A stretch of DNA of 48,145 nt. Origin: Rhodanobacter sp. UBA5168 (lineage in GTDB: Bacteria; Pseudomonadota; Gammaproteobacteria; Xanthomonadales; Rhodanobacteraceae). Below are positions 34,482-43,528 of the stretch, piece after piece. Positions within the stretch are counted from its first letter, which is position 1, and each line of letters opens with the position of its first letter. The stretch is from positions 1-48,145 of the forward strand of contig DHXA01000131.1 of NCBI GenBank assembly GCA_002413455.1, given 5' to 3'. Below the pieces are notes generated by a model. That model did not search any database. It worked only from the letters and a program-made list of their open reading frames with translations, and was not told the DNA's origin. The translations under genes were made by a program, and so were the position numbers.

Positions 34482-34667
34482 GATGTTCTCCTGTCGTGGT
34501 TGTGGACGTTGCCATTGGCCGTGCCCGGGTACGTGCATGTCCCGGTATGCGGCGTGCTCGCCTGACTCCCTGGCCCTACTTGCATGCGGCGCTTGCTGGT
34601 TGTTCCTGTTTGTTCCTGGTTATCGGTTCGTGGGACGCCACCGACGGTTGCCGCGGTGTCGTGGGCA

Positions 34668-36881
34668 CTATTTCCTCGGGTTGCCCCCGGATGCCGCCAG
34701 CAACTCCTGCTGGAACGCTTCGTTGACCGGGTACTCGATCTGCTCGCGTCGCAATAACTGCACGATTGCCGCATCGCGGTAGCCGCCGCGCCACAGCTGC
34801 CGGACCCGCGGTGTCGCCTCGGCCCTCCTGCCGAGCGCGAGCAGCGTCTCGACCTGCAGCGCCAGCAGGCGCGGGTCGTCGCGCCCGCTCTTCACTGTCT
34901 GTAGCGCGTGCAACGCGTCTTCTCGCAATCGTCGAGCGGCCTGCGCGTCGGTGGTGGCCGCGGCGAGCGACAATCGCGCGCCGGCCGTGGCCAGCAAGGT
35001 GATGCGATCGTCGGGTTGCCGGGCAAGCAGCGGATCGAGCGCACGCAGCGCTGCAGCTGCCTGCGTGCGCGATGCGTCGATCCGGCCTGCGGCGCGCGAT
35101 TGCGCGGCCTGCTCGAGCTGCGCCTCGGCAAACTCGCGCCGCCAGCCGGCGTTGGCGGGAGCCTGCCTGGTCAGCGCGGCAAAGGTCGCCAGCGCCTGCG
35201 CGGTGAGTGCGGTCGCTGCGCGCAGATCGCCGCTCAGGCGCCGCAAGCGGGCCAGCTGGGTGGCGTACAGGGCCGCATGCTCCTGGAAGTCGGTGTTGCT
35301 GGGATCGATCGTCTTCAGTTGCGTTGCGATATCGACGGCCTGCTGCAGCCTGTCCATGCCGTTCTTGAGGTCGCCGGTAAGCGCCTGCGTGCGCCCAAGG
35401 ATCGCGCGCACGGTCAACATGCTGTCGCGCTGGCTGGCGTCCTTCGGATCACGCGCCATCAGCGCCGACTCGATGGTGTCGTCGGTGACGTAGTGCGCCA
35501 CCGCGACGGCCAGTTCGCCACGCATCAGCGCGAGCCTGCCGAGGTTGTTGTAGGCCGAGCCGAGAGCAGACGTCCATTCCGCATTGCCCGGCTGCGCCGC
35601 GACGAGCTGCTGCATCAATTGCAGTGTGCTGTGGTACTGGATCAAGGCCTCGTCCAGCTGGCCGCGAGCCTCCAGCACATGGCCAATGTTGTTGTCGATG
35701 GTGGCCAGCTGAGACCGCAGCTCGGGTTCGTCGGGGGTCAGCCGGTGGGCACGGTGAAGGAGGGTCTGCGCTGCCGCAAAGCTCTGCTGCGCGGCATCCA
35801 GCTCGCCCTGGCGCCAGTGGGTCATGCCGATGAATGCCCACACCTCCGCGCAGGCCAGTTGCCGCGGGGTGTCGGCCGGTGCGGCAGCGGCCAGCGGCAC
35901 GGCCAGTTTCAACGCGGCCTGGTAGGACGCCATTGCGGCGGGCAGGTGACCCTGATCAAGGCGCACGCTGCCGATCTTTTCGAGCGCCTTGACGCGCTGC
36001 GCGAGCGTTTCGTCGGTGACGTCGCCGGTCGGCAGCGACTGGAAATAGTTCATGGCCTGGTTGTCGACCGCTTCCATGATGTCCAGGCGCGATACCTGCG
36101 CCAGCTTGTCGTTGAGATCGCCAAGAATGAAGTCGACCAGATCTTCGGCCTGCTTCTGCCGGCGTTCGGCGGCGTGGCTTGCGGTCACCGCGGCATTGCG
36201 CGCGATGACGGCGGTGATCGCCAGTACGGTGGTCACGGTCATCACCATCAACGCGACCGTGGCCAGCGCCACCACGCGGCGGATATGCCGCTGCAGTTCG
36301 CGCTGCTTCAATGCGTCGAAGCCGACATCCAGCATGCCGGCGATCAATTTCAATTTTGCATTGGCCTTGCCGTCCTTGCCGGGCCGCACATCCGCGGCGA
36401 TCGGCTCGGTGCGTTCTTCACCCAGCGCGCCGTTCGCTGCCAGCTGATGGCGCAGTGCCAACGCGAAGCACTCCTCCGCTTCACGCCCGGGCAGATGGCT
36501 GGCGCCAGGTTCGCCATCGACGATCAGACAGAAGATGCGTTCACTGCGGCCGAGCCGCTTGAACGCCAGCACTTCCTGATTGACCCACTGCGAAGCCGCC
36601 GAACGCGGCGAACAGATCACGATCAGGCACTCCGACTGCGCCAGCGCCTCGTTGACCTTGTGCCCGAGGTCGGTGGCGCTGGCCAGCTCGTCGCGGTCGC
36701 GGAAGACAGGTGCGAGGCGTGCCGGCGTCACACCGACGGCCGTGGTCTGGCCGACCAGTCGCCTGGGGATCACGTAGGCCTCCAGTGCCTTGTGCAACCA
36801 CGTCGCCCAGGACTTGTCCTGGTGGCTGTAGCTGATGAAGGCGCGGTACCGGAAAGCCGGTGTCGCGGAGGCTTGCGTCAT
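34668..36881 (-). CDS. TIR-domain membrane protein with TPR repeats
   Basis: 737 residues. An N-terminal TIR domain spans about 10-125: FRYRAFISYSHQDKSWATWL, FRDRDELASATDLG, SECLIVICSPRSAASQWVNQ. E103 (QWVNQEV) is where the catalytic glutamate of NAD-cleaving TIRs lies. A linker and one TM helix at about 203-225 follow. The C-terminal 500 residues are TPR repeats (GHLPAAMASYQAALKLA, GQLDEALIQYHSTLQLMQ, GSAYNNLGRLALMRGELAVA). TIR on the cytosolic side with the TPRs across the membrane suggests an extracytoplasmic sensor. The ATG at 36881 was preferred to 36935. A perfect CRP/Clp-type site lies 131 bases upstream of the start. Confidence 0.88.
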   Translation of the reverse strand: MTQASATPAFRYRAFISYSHQDKSWATWLHKALEAYVIPRRLVGQTTAVGVTPARLAPVFRDRDELASATDLGHKVNEALAQSECLIVICSPRSAASQWVNQEVLAFKRLGRSERIFCLIVDGEPGASHLPGREAEECFALALRHQLAANGALGEERTEPIAADVRPGKDGKANAKLKLIAGMLDVGFDALKQRELQRHIRRVVALATVALMVMTVTTVLAITAVIARNAAVTASHAAERRQKQAEDLVDFILGDLNDKLAQVSRLDIMEAVDNQAMNYFQSLPTGDVTDETLAQRVKALEKIGSVRLDQGHLPAAMASYQAALKLAVPLAAAAPADTPRQLACAEVWAFIGMTHWRQGELDAAQQSFAAAQTLLHRAHRLTPDEPELRSQLATIDNNIGHVLEARGQLDEALIQYHSTLQLMQQLVAAQPGNAEWTSALGSAYNNLGRLALMRGELAVAVAHYVTDDTIESALMARDPKDASQRDSMLTVRAILGRTQALTGDLKNGMDRLQQAVDIATQLKTIDPSNTDFQEHAALYATQLARLRRLSGDLRAATALTAQALATFAALTRQAPANAGWRREFAEAQLEQAAQSRAAGRIDASRTQAAAALRALDPLLARQPDDRITLLATAGARLSLAAATTDAQAARRLREDALHALQTVKSGRDDPRLLALQVETLLALGRRAEATPRVRQLWRGGYRDAAIVQLLRREQIEYPVNEAFQQELLAASGGNPRK

Positions 36882-37011
36882 GGCGCATCGCACTCCCGCA
36901 GCAGATGATGCATTCCCTTGCCGGGAAGCCCCCATCCATCCAGCCCGACGGGTGGCGTCAGGCAGCCGGTCTACTGCGGCTGCCTGCTACGCAGAAGATA
37001 ACATCAAAAAG

Positions 37012-37027
37012 TGTGATATTCGTCACA
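37012..37027. promoter_or_regulatory. Perfect CRP/Clp-type operator
   Basis: TGTGATATTCGTCACA is an exact TGTGA-N6-TCACA palindrome in an AT-rich patch of the 353-base divergent gap between the TIR-TPR gene and the GST gene. It lies 131 bases from the TIR start and 208 from the GST start. In Xanthomonadales this consensus is bound by Clp, a CRP homologue that in Xanthomonas responds to c-di-GMP. The TIR gene is the more likely target by distance. I see nothing else in the gap. Confidence 0.75.
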
Positions 37028-37234
37028 ATTCAAGCCATAAAGCGGGTCTGGCGGCGCCTCAGCAGCTTCAACGGGACCTCTCGCGCATGCGGGCGCGGAA
37101 GCGCGTTCGCTGGCGCGGTTGCTCCACGGCATGCGCAAGCGCATAGCCCTTCGCGTGGCGCGCACTACTGACATGAGGTTGTCAGCAGCTCGTCGTGGCC
37201 ATGCTTCAACCTTCTTCCATCATCGTGCACGTGC

Positions 37235-37951
37235 ATGTCCTCATCGAGCCTCACCCTGTACGCCACTAGCGCCGCCTTCGGGTTGCCCGATTCCAGCCCG
37301 TTCGTGATCAAGACCGAAGTGCAGCTGCAGATGGCCGGCCTGGCCTACGACCGCGCCTCGGCGATTCCGCCGCATGCGCCGAATGGCAAACTGCCTTTCA
37401 TCAACGACCATGACGAAGTGGTAAGCGATTCCACCTTCATCCGTGCGCATGTCGAGCGCAAGTACGCGGTGGACCTGGACGCGGGACTGGATGCGCGCCA
37501 GCGCGCGCAGGCCTGGGCGATCGAGCGTCTGCTGGAGGACCATCTCTACTTTGCGATGGTCTGGTTCCGCTGGATCGATCCGGAGAACTTTGCCAAGGGA
37601 CCGGCGCATTTCGCCGATGGCGCGCCCGAGGCGGATCGCGAGCAACTGCGCAAAGACCTGCAGGCGCGCAAGGCGGTCGAGCTGCGTGCGCAAGGGCTCG
37701 GCCGGCATGCGCCCGCACAGATCGCTGCCCTGGGCGAACGCTCGATCGACGCTTTGGCGCAACTGCTGGGCGACCAGCCGTATTTCATGGGCGAGTCGCC
37801 GCACGGCGTGGATGCTACCGCGTTCGGCGTACTCGCCTGTGTCATCACGCCGTTCTTCGACACGCCGCTGCGCCGTGCGGCGGAAGCCCGCCCCAACCTG
37901 GTCGCTTATGTGGCCCGCATGATGCAGCGTTATTACCCGGCGCATGCGTGA
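37235..37951 (+). CDS. Glutathione S-transferase family protein
   Basis: 238 residues. An N-terminal thioredoxin-like domain (SLTLYATSAAFGLPDSSPFV, then KLPFINDHDEVVSDSTFIRA, where the cis-Pro and the ES/DS glutathione-contact equivalent fall) precedes an all-helical C-terminal domain. The segment GDQPYFMGESPHGVDATAFG is the conserved N-capping region of GSTs. The failed-axon-connections/metaxin-like GST subgroup fits best. The substrate is unknown. It is monocistronic, converging on the FUSC gene. Confidence 0.82.
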   Translation: MSSSSLTLYATSAAFGLPDSSPFVIKTEVQLQMAGLAYDRASAIPPHAPNGKLPFINDHDEVVSDSTFIRAHVERKYAVDLDAGLDARQRAQAWAIERLLEDHLYFAMVWFRWIDPENFAKGPAHFADGAPEADREQLRKDLQARKAVELRAQGLGRHAPAQIAALGERSIDALAQLLGDQPYFMGESPHGVDATAFGVLACVITPFFDTPLRRAAEARPNLVAYVARMMQRYYPAHA

Positions 37952-37992
37952 TCATTCGCAGCGAATGGGTGTCCGGCGGTGGTGATTGCCCA

Positions 37993-39489
37993 TTAGGAGG
38001 GCAACGAACGGCGCAGATCCCGCAAGGCCGATAGAATCTCTGCGGGCTCGCGCACCGACTTGCGTGCCTTGCCAATCGCCCGGTGTACGGCGACGCCCGG
38101 CGTGTCGCCTTTTTCGATCAGCATGATCGCAGGGGCACGGCACGCCGCCAGCGCATCGACCCAGTCGGCTGGTTGTACGACACGGAAATGCCGCGTGACC
38201 AGCCGACTTGCCCGGAACGCCGGAGCCAGCTGATCCACCCCCGCGATTGCCGTGATGAAGTCATCAGTGGTTCGCACGGGAATGGCCGGGTCCACCGCGG
38301 TGGCGAGTGCGGCCAGAGCATCGGCTACGCGCCGACGCAGCACGGCGGTCGAGCGCACGGGCAACACGAACCAGGCGCAGGCGACACCGATGATCGCCCC
38401 GATCACGATTTCCTCCAGCCGGAGCCACAGGATGCGCGGTGCCGATGCGCCGGCAAAGCCCTGCAGCAGCGCGAGCGCGACGGTGACGAACAGCGCCCAC
38501 CATGCGTACCCCAGTGAGCGCAGCCACACGCCGAGAAAGACCGCGGCGAGAATCAGCGCGACCGTTGTCGCGTCGTGTGATCCGACGTAACGGGTGAACG
38601 CCAGAGCAAGGACGGTGCCGGCTGCCGCACCCAGCACGCGCAGCACGCTCTTGTACGCGACATCCAGTCGTCCCCGGTTGCCGCTGATGACGATGAAGGC
38701 AGTGAGAACGATCCATGCCCATCGCCCGGGGAAGAGGACGTAGCCGACCGTGAAAGCCAGCGTGAGCGCCATAGCCATCTGGATGGCCATTCGCGTGCTC
38801 GCCATCGGGCGCAGCGCGCTTTCTCGTGTTGGCGCCGGCGCCGGACGTTCCGGCGCGCGCACCGGTGGCAGAAAGCGCAGGCGGCGGGCCAGCGCGTGCA
38901 GTATGCCTACCCACAGCAGGGCCAGCAGCGCGATGAATATGGGCGCCAACGGTGCCGGGATGGTGCTGGCTGGCGCTGCCTGGATGTGCGGCGTGGTGAG
39001 CAGCACGACAAACGGCAGCGCGATCAGCGAACCGGCCCGCCGCGCCATCGGACCGAACCGGCGCAGCCAGATCGACGCGAACATGCCGCAGACGAAGACC
39101 AGCGCACCGAGCCACGGTAGCTGATGCAGCAGGGTGCCGACGCCCACCGCGAGTACGCCGACGACAGGCAGCGCGACGGCCGCCTCGATGCGGCCGCGCA
39201 GGTTGCGGTCGAGCTGACTGCGCGAGAGCGCGAGGCACAGCACCACGGCCAGCACGGCCGGGCCTGCTCCGGGAGCTATCGCCAGCGCGCACAACAGAGT
39301 GGCGATGGCGGCCAGCATGGTCACGCTGGCTTCCCGCAATGCACGCAGGGCCATCTCGACATGCGTGGCCGTGCGTGACTGCCTTGTCATGGTGGCGGAC
39401 ATCATGCGTGCGACGAAGAGATCGGTGAAGACCTGGACCGCCACTTTCTCATGCGTGCCGGCTTTTCCGACAGGCCCGACAGCTTTCAT
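37993..39489 (-). CDS. FUSC-family aromatic acid / inner-membrane efflux-like protein
   Basis: About 498 residues with two clusters of TM helices. The N-terminal set includes VTMLAAIATLLCALAIAPGA and IWLRRFGPMARRAGSLIALP. The second set begins at MAIQMAMALTLAFTVGYVLF, followed by PGRWAWIVLTAFIVISGNRG and ALFVTVALALLQGFAGA. The FUSC signature is the W-(A/I)-W-I-V-L-T block followed by a cytoplasmic helix (LDVAYKSVLRVLGAAAGTVL). A helical C-terminal cytoplasmic domain follows. Relatives include AaeB-like efflux of aromatic acids. The start is uncertain; ATGs at 39402 or 39390 may be used instead. Confidence 0.8.
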   Translation of the reverse strand: MKAVGPVGKAGTHEKVAVQVFTDLFVARMMSATMTRQSRTATHVEMALRALREASVTMLAAIATLLCALAIAPGAGPAVLAVVLCLALSRSQLDRNLRGRIEAAVALPVVGVLAVGVGTLLHQLPWLGALVFVCGMFASIWLRRFGPMARRAGSLIALPFVVLLTTPHIQAAPASTIPAPLAPIFIALLALLWVGILHALARRLRFLPPVRAPERPAPAPTRESALRPMASTRMAIQMAMALTLAFTVGYVLFPGRWAWIVLTAFIVISGNRGRLDVAYKSVLRVLGAAAGTVLALAFTRYVGSHDATTVALILAAVFLGVWLRSLGYAWWALFVTVALALLQGFAGASAPRILWLRLEEIVIGAIIGVACAWFVLPVRSTAVLRRRVADALAALATAVDPAIPVRTTDDFITAIAGVDQLAPAFRASRLVTRHFRVVQPADWVDALAACRAPAIMLIEKGDTPGVAVHRAIGKARKSVREPAEILSALRDLRRSLPS

Positions 39490-39562
39490 AGCTGGCGATG
39501 GGACGAACGGCTGGCTGGGGTCGGTCTGCTTTCAGTCCGCGCTCTGGCGCACAGCGTCTCTT

Positions 39563-39672
39563 GCCGTCATTCCCGTGAAGGCGGAAATCCATGTGGACCC
39601 TGGCACTGCCGCGAAGATGGATGACCCGCTTCGCTCTTTGACAGCACAGTCCGCCTTCGCGGGAATGGCGGC
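39563..39672. repeat. REP/MITE-like imperfect inverted repeat
   Basis: Two 23-bp arms at 39563-39585 (core GTCATTCCCGTGAAGGCGGA) and 39650-39672 (core TCCGCCTTCGCGGGAATGGC) match in inverted orientation at 21 of 23 positions and are 64 bases apart. The CATTCCCGCGAAGGCGG core resembles a widespread extragenic repeat in Xanthomonadales and related bacteria. No transposase or RAYT gene is adjacent. It lies between the FUSC and RNA-ligase-like genes and could fold into a large hairpin. Confidence 0.65.
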
Positions 39673-39831
39673 AGAAAGACGAGGCCGGTGGATCTCGCAA
39701 TTACCAACCGTCTGGATGGTGCGATGACGATGCGCCGACCGCACGTGCCAGGGGCGAAGTCGGCTTCGTCGGGCATGCCAGCAACGATATGGCTGGTACG
39801 ATGCGCGTTGAAATCATGGACGGAACACCGG

Positions 39832-40410
39832 ATGTCGCAGCAGTCATCACTTCCCGGCTTTGCGCCCGCGGCGGCCACGGATCGGTTGTTTCTGGCGATC
39901 TTCCCGGACCGCGAAGCCGCAGCGCAGCTGGCCACACTTGCGGCCACGCAATGTGAGCTTCACGGCCTGCGCGGCAGACCGCCGGCATCTGAACGCTTCC
40001 ACGTCACGCTGTTCCACCTGGGCGACTCGGCCGGCCTGCGCCAGGATGTGGTGGATGCCGCGTCGAAGGCGGCTTCGCGGGTCAAGGCGGCATCGTTCGA
40101 GCTGGTTTTCGATCAGGTCGCCAGCTTTGCCGGCCGGCGGGACAAGCTGCCGTTCGTGCTCAAGGCCGACAGCGGCAATGCCGCGCTGCGTGCGTTCCAT
40201 GCGGAGTTGGCTGTGCAGCTTCGCGAGGCAGGCTTGGCATCCTTTGCCGGTGGCAGCTTCGAACCCCACGTTACCCTGGCCTACGACGCGCGCATGATCG
40301 CGCCCATGGCGGTGGCGCCGGTGTGCTGGCGAGCACGCGAGTTCGTGTTGATCCACAGCCTGCTTGGCAAGACGCGTCATCTTCCACTGGCGCGCTGGGC
40401 GCTCGGCTGA
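39832..40410 (+). CDS. thpR: 2'-5' RNA ligase family protein / RNA 2',3'-cyclic phosphodiesterase
   Basis: 192 residues. The two catalytic HxT motifs of the 2H phosphoesterase superfamily are present and well spaced: FHVTLFHLGD (about residue 59) and PHVTLAYD (about 145). RLFLAIFPDREAAAQLATLA at the start is typical of ThpR/LigT. It should hydrolyse 2',3'-cyclic phosphates on RNA, with a weak reversible 2'-5' ligase activity. The ATG at 39832 is preferred to an earlier in-frame ATG at 39688, which would add unrelated sequence. Physiological role unknown. Confidence 0.9.
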   Translation: MSQQSSLPGFAPAAATDRLFLAIFPDREAAAQLATLAATQCELHGLRGRPPASERFHVTLFHLGDSAGLRQDVVDAASKAASRVKAASFELVFDQVASFAGRRDKLPFVLKADSGNAALRAFHAELAVQLREAGLASFAGGSFEPHVTLAYDARMIAPMAVAPVCWRAREFVLIHSLLGKTRHLPLARWALG

Positions 40411-40461
40411 TCGGAACAGCACGCTGGTTCGGGCGATCACGTCGCGCTCTTCGGGGACGCG

Positions 40462-41706
40462 TCAGCCGCCCGCGATCCTGCTCCTGCGCACCCGCCGCAC
40501 GACCGGAATCAGCGTCAGCACGGTGACGGCGGCAAAGCCCGCGCCAGTGAAGAAGGTGACGCGTGAACCAAACGCGTCCCACAGCCCGCCGGCCACGATG
40601 CTCGCCGCCAACAGCGCCAGTCCGCTGACCAGGTTGAACATGCCGAACGCGGTACCTCGCAGGTTCGCCGGCGCCGTGTCGGCCACCAGAGTGGCGAGCA
40701 GGCCCTGCGTCATGCCCATATGCAACCCCCATAGCACCACGCCCAGTGCCAGCCCGCCCATGCCGCCGACGATGGCGAGCGCCAGGTCCGACAGCACCAG
40801 CACCGCCACGCCCAGGGCCAGCAGGGTGCCTCGATCAAAACGGTCGGCCAGCACACCCACCGGATAGGACGAGGACGCATACGCCACGTTGAGCACCACC
40901 AGCACCAGCGGAATCAATGCCAGCGTGAGCCCCAGTTCCTGCGCGCGCAGGACCAGGAACGCCTCGCTGAAACGTGCCAGCGTGAACACCGCGGCAACCG
41001 TCACCACGCCCCAGTACAGCGGCGGCAGTCGCGCCAGTTCGGCGCGCGACAACGGCAAGTGCACGTGCTTTTCGTGCGCGCGGCCGGGGGCATCGTGCAC
41101 GCTGAACAGCACCAGCGCGAACGCGGCGAAGGCTGGCGGCACCGCGGCCCAGAACACCAGCGGAATGTTGTCGGCGGTCAACCACATCAAGCCGATCGCC
41201 AGCGCCGGGCCGATGAACGCGCCGACCGTGTCGAGCGACTGGCGCAAGCCGAACGAGGCGCCGCGCAGTTCGACCGGTGCGAGATCGGCGATCAGCGCGT
41301 CGCGCGGCGCACCGCGGATGCCCTTGCCGATGCGGTCGACGAAGCGCGCCGTGATCACCCAGCCAAACGTGTTCGCCAGCGGGAAAATCGGCTTGGTGAA
41401 CGCCGCCAGGCCGTAGCCGATCGCCACCAGCAGCTTGCGTCGCCCCAGCCAGTCGGACAGCACGCCGGAGAACACCTTGGTGATGGCCGCGGTGGACTCG
41501 GCGATGCCCTCGATGAGTCCAACAGTCAGCGCCGACGTGCCGAGTATGGTGACCAGATACACCGGCAGCAGCGCATGGATCATCTCCGAGGAGGTGTCCA
41601 TCAGCATGGAAACCCATCCCAGCGCCCAGATACCTGGTGGCATCCGCCGCAACACCGGGCGCTTGTCCGCGACCTCGTTGGCGGGTGCATCCGCGGCATG
41701 GCTCAT
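40462..41706 (-). CDS. MFS transporter
   Basis: 414 residues with 12 predicted TM helices. The motif DRIGKGIRGAPRDALIADLA in the TM4-5 region, GVLSDWLGRRKLL between TM2 and TM3 (motif A) and GVLADRFDRG in the second half place it in the MFS. The RIGKGIRGAPRD signature is shared by a group of uncharacterised proteobacterial MFS permeases of the fosmidomycin-resistance-like type. GGAG lies 8 bases before the ATG. Substrate and regulation cannot be told. Confidence 0.85.
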   Translation of the reverse strand: MSHAADAPANEVADKRPVLRRMPPGIWALGWVSMLMDTSSEMIHALLPVYLVTILGTSALTVGLIEGIAESTAAITKVFSGVLSDWLGRRKLLVAIGYGLAAFTKPIFPLANTFGWVITARFVDRIGKGIRGAPRDALIADLAPVELRGASFGLRQSLDTVGAFIGPALAIGLMWLTADNIPLVFWAAVPPAFAAFALVLFSVHDAPGRAHEKHVHLPLSRAELARLPPLYWGVVTVAAVFTLARFSEAFLVLRAQELGLTLALIPLVLVVLNVAYASSSYPVGVLADRFDRGTLLALGVAVLVLSDLALAIVGGMGGLALGVVLWGLHMGMTQGLLATLVADTAPANLRGTAFGMFNLVSGLALLAASIVAGGLWDAFGSRVTFFTGAGFAAVTVLTLIPVVRRVRRSRIAGG

Positions 41707-42138
41707 CGAGGTTCTCCAGGGAATCGGAACGGTTTATGCCGGAGAGCCATGCCCACGAAGGCAGGGATCCTCGGCTCATTCCGTTTCCCATTCTGCCCGA
41801 TGCGGGTGCTCGGATCGCTGCCGGTACCGGTAAGACGAAAGCGGACTCGCGGCGGCGATTGCGCCTGCGCCACCGGTCGCGAAAATATCCCAGCTCTTGC
41901 TACTGCTGACACGATGTCGGCAGCCGGGTGTGTGCGCCGGCGTGGGAAGGTCTGGCAGGCACGTCGATCCGGCGATCGTCCGTGGGTTGCGCGGTTGGCT
42001 GTGGATTTACAGGAGCGGAAACGTCCCCACGATTTCTCCGGCGCCTCATGAGCGCCTGACCGCGTTCGCGCACGTGTTCGGCGAGCGCGCTTCGGCGCAG
42101 CAGACGCCTTACTTGTTCGATACGCCGCCAGGCATGCC
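41707..42138. other. Intergenic stretch, no gene seen
   Basis: 432 bases between two minus-strand genes. It should contain the MFS promoter and the end of the DUF899 transcript. Short frames are present but arginine-rich and family-free. I see no repeat or RNA structure worth naming. Confidence 0.4.
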
Positions 42139-42849
42139 TCAGCCCGGATAGTCGAGCTTCGGATACCAGTCGGTGCCGCGTCCCTCGGGCGTCATGTCGA
42201 GGATGGTCCACAGCGGCATCAGGTCGGGGGCGCCGCGCGGATCCTGGCCGGGGTCCGCGGTTTCGAAACCCATTTCGCCGCTCCAGAAGTGGCGGATGTG
42301 GCCGTCGCGGCGGGTGAACACATTGATGGCGGCGTCGTCGCCGCCGTCCTTGCCGATGCCGTGGTAGTCGCTGCTGTAGCGGCCGTCGATATCCGAATAG
42401 AGCCTCAGATCGCGCCAGCCGCGTTCGTTCTTGAATGCCACCAGGCGCTCGATCGGCGAGCGCGCAACCACGGCCAGCGAAATGCGCTGCGCGACGTCGC
42501 GTGCCTCGCCGTCCCATGCACTCAACAGGGACGTGCACATGGGGCAGGGACGTTCACGTTGCGGGCCGAACATGTAGCTGTAGATGACGAGGGTCTGCCG
42601 GTCGCCGAACAGGCCGGCGAGATCCCGTGATCCGTGTTCGCCCTGAAACCGGTAGCGCCCGGTCACCTCGCCGCCCGGCGGCAAGGCGCGGCGCAGCGCC
42701 GCAACGCGCTCGATGTGCCGACGCAGTTCGATTTCCTCCGCCAGCAGCGCCTTGCGTGCGCGGCGATAGTCGTCGCTTTCGTTGGGGTAGCGAAAACTGC
42801 TTCGCCCGGCCAGTTCGACGGCAGGCACGAGAGGTTGCGTGTCGGTCAT
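42139..42849 (-). CDS. DUF899 thioredoxin-like protein
   Basis: 236 residues. The thioredoxin-fold DUF899 core is recognisable: LRRHIERVAALRRALPPGGE, then YRFQGEHGSRDLAGLF, the redox CPMC motif in ERPCPMCTSLLSAWDG and INVFTRRDGHIRHFWSGEMG. The C-terminus (MPLWTILDMTPEGRGTDWYP) is characteristic of the family. It may be a cytoplasmic disulfide or peroxide-linked enzyme; no reaction is proven for this group. GGAG 8 bases before the ATG at 42849 fixes the start. It is divergent from the DGPF gene. Confidence 0.85.
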   Translation of the reverse strand: MTDTQPLVPAVELAGRSSFRYPNESDDYRRARKALLAEEIELRRHIERVAALRRALPPGGEVTGRYRFQGEHGSRDLAGLFGDRQTLVIYSYMFGPQRERPCPMCTSLLSAWDGEARDVAQRISLAVVARSPIERLVAFKNERGWRDLRLYSDIDGRYSSDYHGIGKDGGDDAAINVFTRRDGHIRHFWSGEMGFETADPGQDPRGAPDLMPLWTILDMTPEGRGTDWYPKLDYPG

Positions 42850-43070
42850 GAGCGGTCTCCTTGGTGATGACGTCTTAATGGGTGACGAACGGGCGGACGC
42901 AGAATCGACATTCGACGGGAAACGCAGGCGCACAAAAGTCGGGCGTGGATGTCGATCTGGTCATTGCCCATTCGTTGGAGGGATGGCCGCGTACATGCGA
43001 TGCGAAGTCATCCGGTGCCAGGTCCGGCCATCAATCAACCGAGCAGGAGAAACAGATGTGATTCCTTTCG

Positions 43071-43433
43071 ATGATCAGGGTCAACGAAAATGATGGGCTG
43101 CAGCCCAGCGAACAGCTCATGAACGACATGGGCGAGCTGATCGACGAGATGACTGCAGCCGGCGTGTTGCTCGATACCGCGGGCCTCAGGCCGACCTCGG
43201 AAGGTGTGCGCGTGCGGTTCGCCCATGGAAAGATCAGCCTGGTCGACGGCCCGTTTACCGAGACCAAGGAAGTGATCGGCGGCTACGCGATGATCGAGGC
43301 GGAGTCGATGGAAAAGGCGGTTCAATGGACCAGGCGTTTCCTCGACATCCATGGTGACGAGTGGGACATTGCCTTCGAGGTGCGTCAGCTGGTGGAGCCG
43401 GACTTCAGCACCGGTTGCGGCATTGCTGCGTAA
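43071..43433 (+). CDS. DGPF/YCII-family protein with a stop at the expected second codon
   Basis: 120 residues from this ATG. SEQLMNDMGELIDEMTAAGV, KISLVDGPFTETKEVIGGYA and WTRRFLDIHGDEWDI are classic DGPF features. Relatives usually begin M(R/K)FLSMIRVNE. Here the bases from 43056 read ATG TGA TTC CTT TCG ATG, that is M-stop-F-L-S-M, and a textbook AGGAG sits 6 bases before the ATG at 43056. The CGA arginine codon seems to have become TGA. Translation may restart at 43071, losing the first beta-strand residues, or the gene may be weakened. No sigma factor is adjacent, unlike the DGPF gene at the window start. Confidence 0.75.
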   Translation: MIRVNENDGLQPSEQLMNDMGELIDEMTAAGVLLDTAGLRPTSEGVRVRFAHGKISLVDGPFTETKEVIGGYAMIEAESMEKAVQWTRRFLDIHGDEWDIAFEVRQLVEPDFSTGCGIAA

Positions 43434-43528
43434 TCGCAGCTGAAAGACCGGATGGCCGCACGTCGCTGGCACCCGGCTCTCTTCACAAACCGTCATGCAT
43501 GCTCGATCTCCCCATGGGAGACCGCTTT

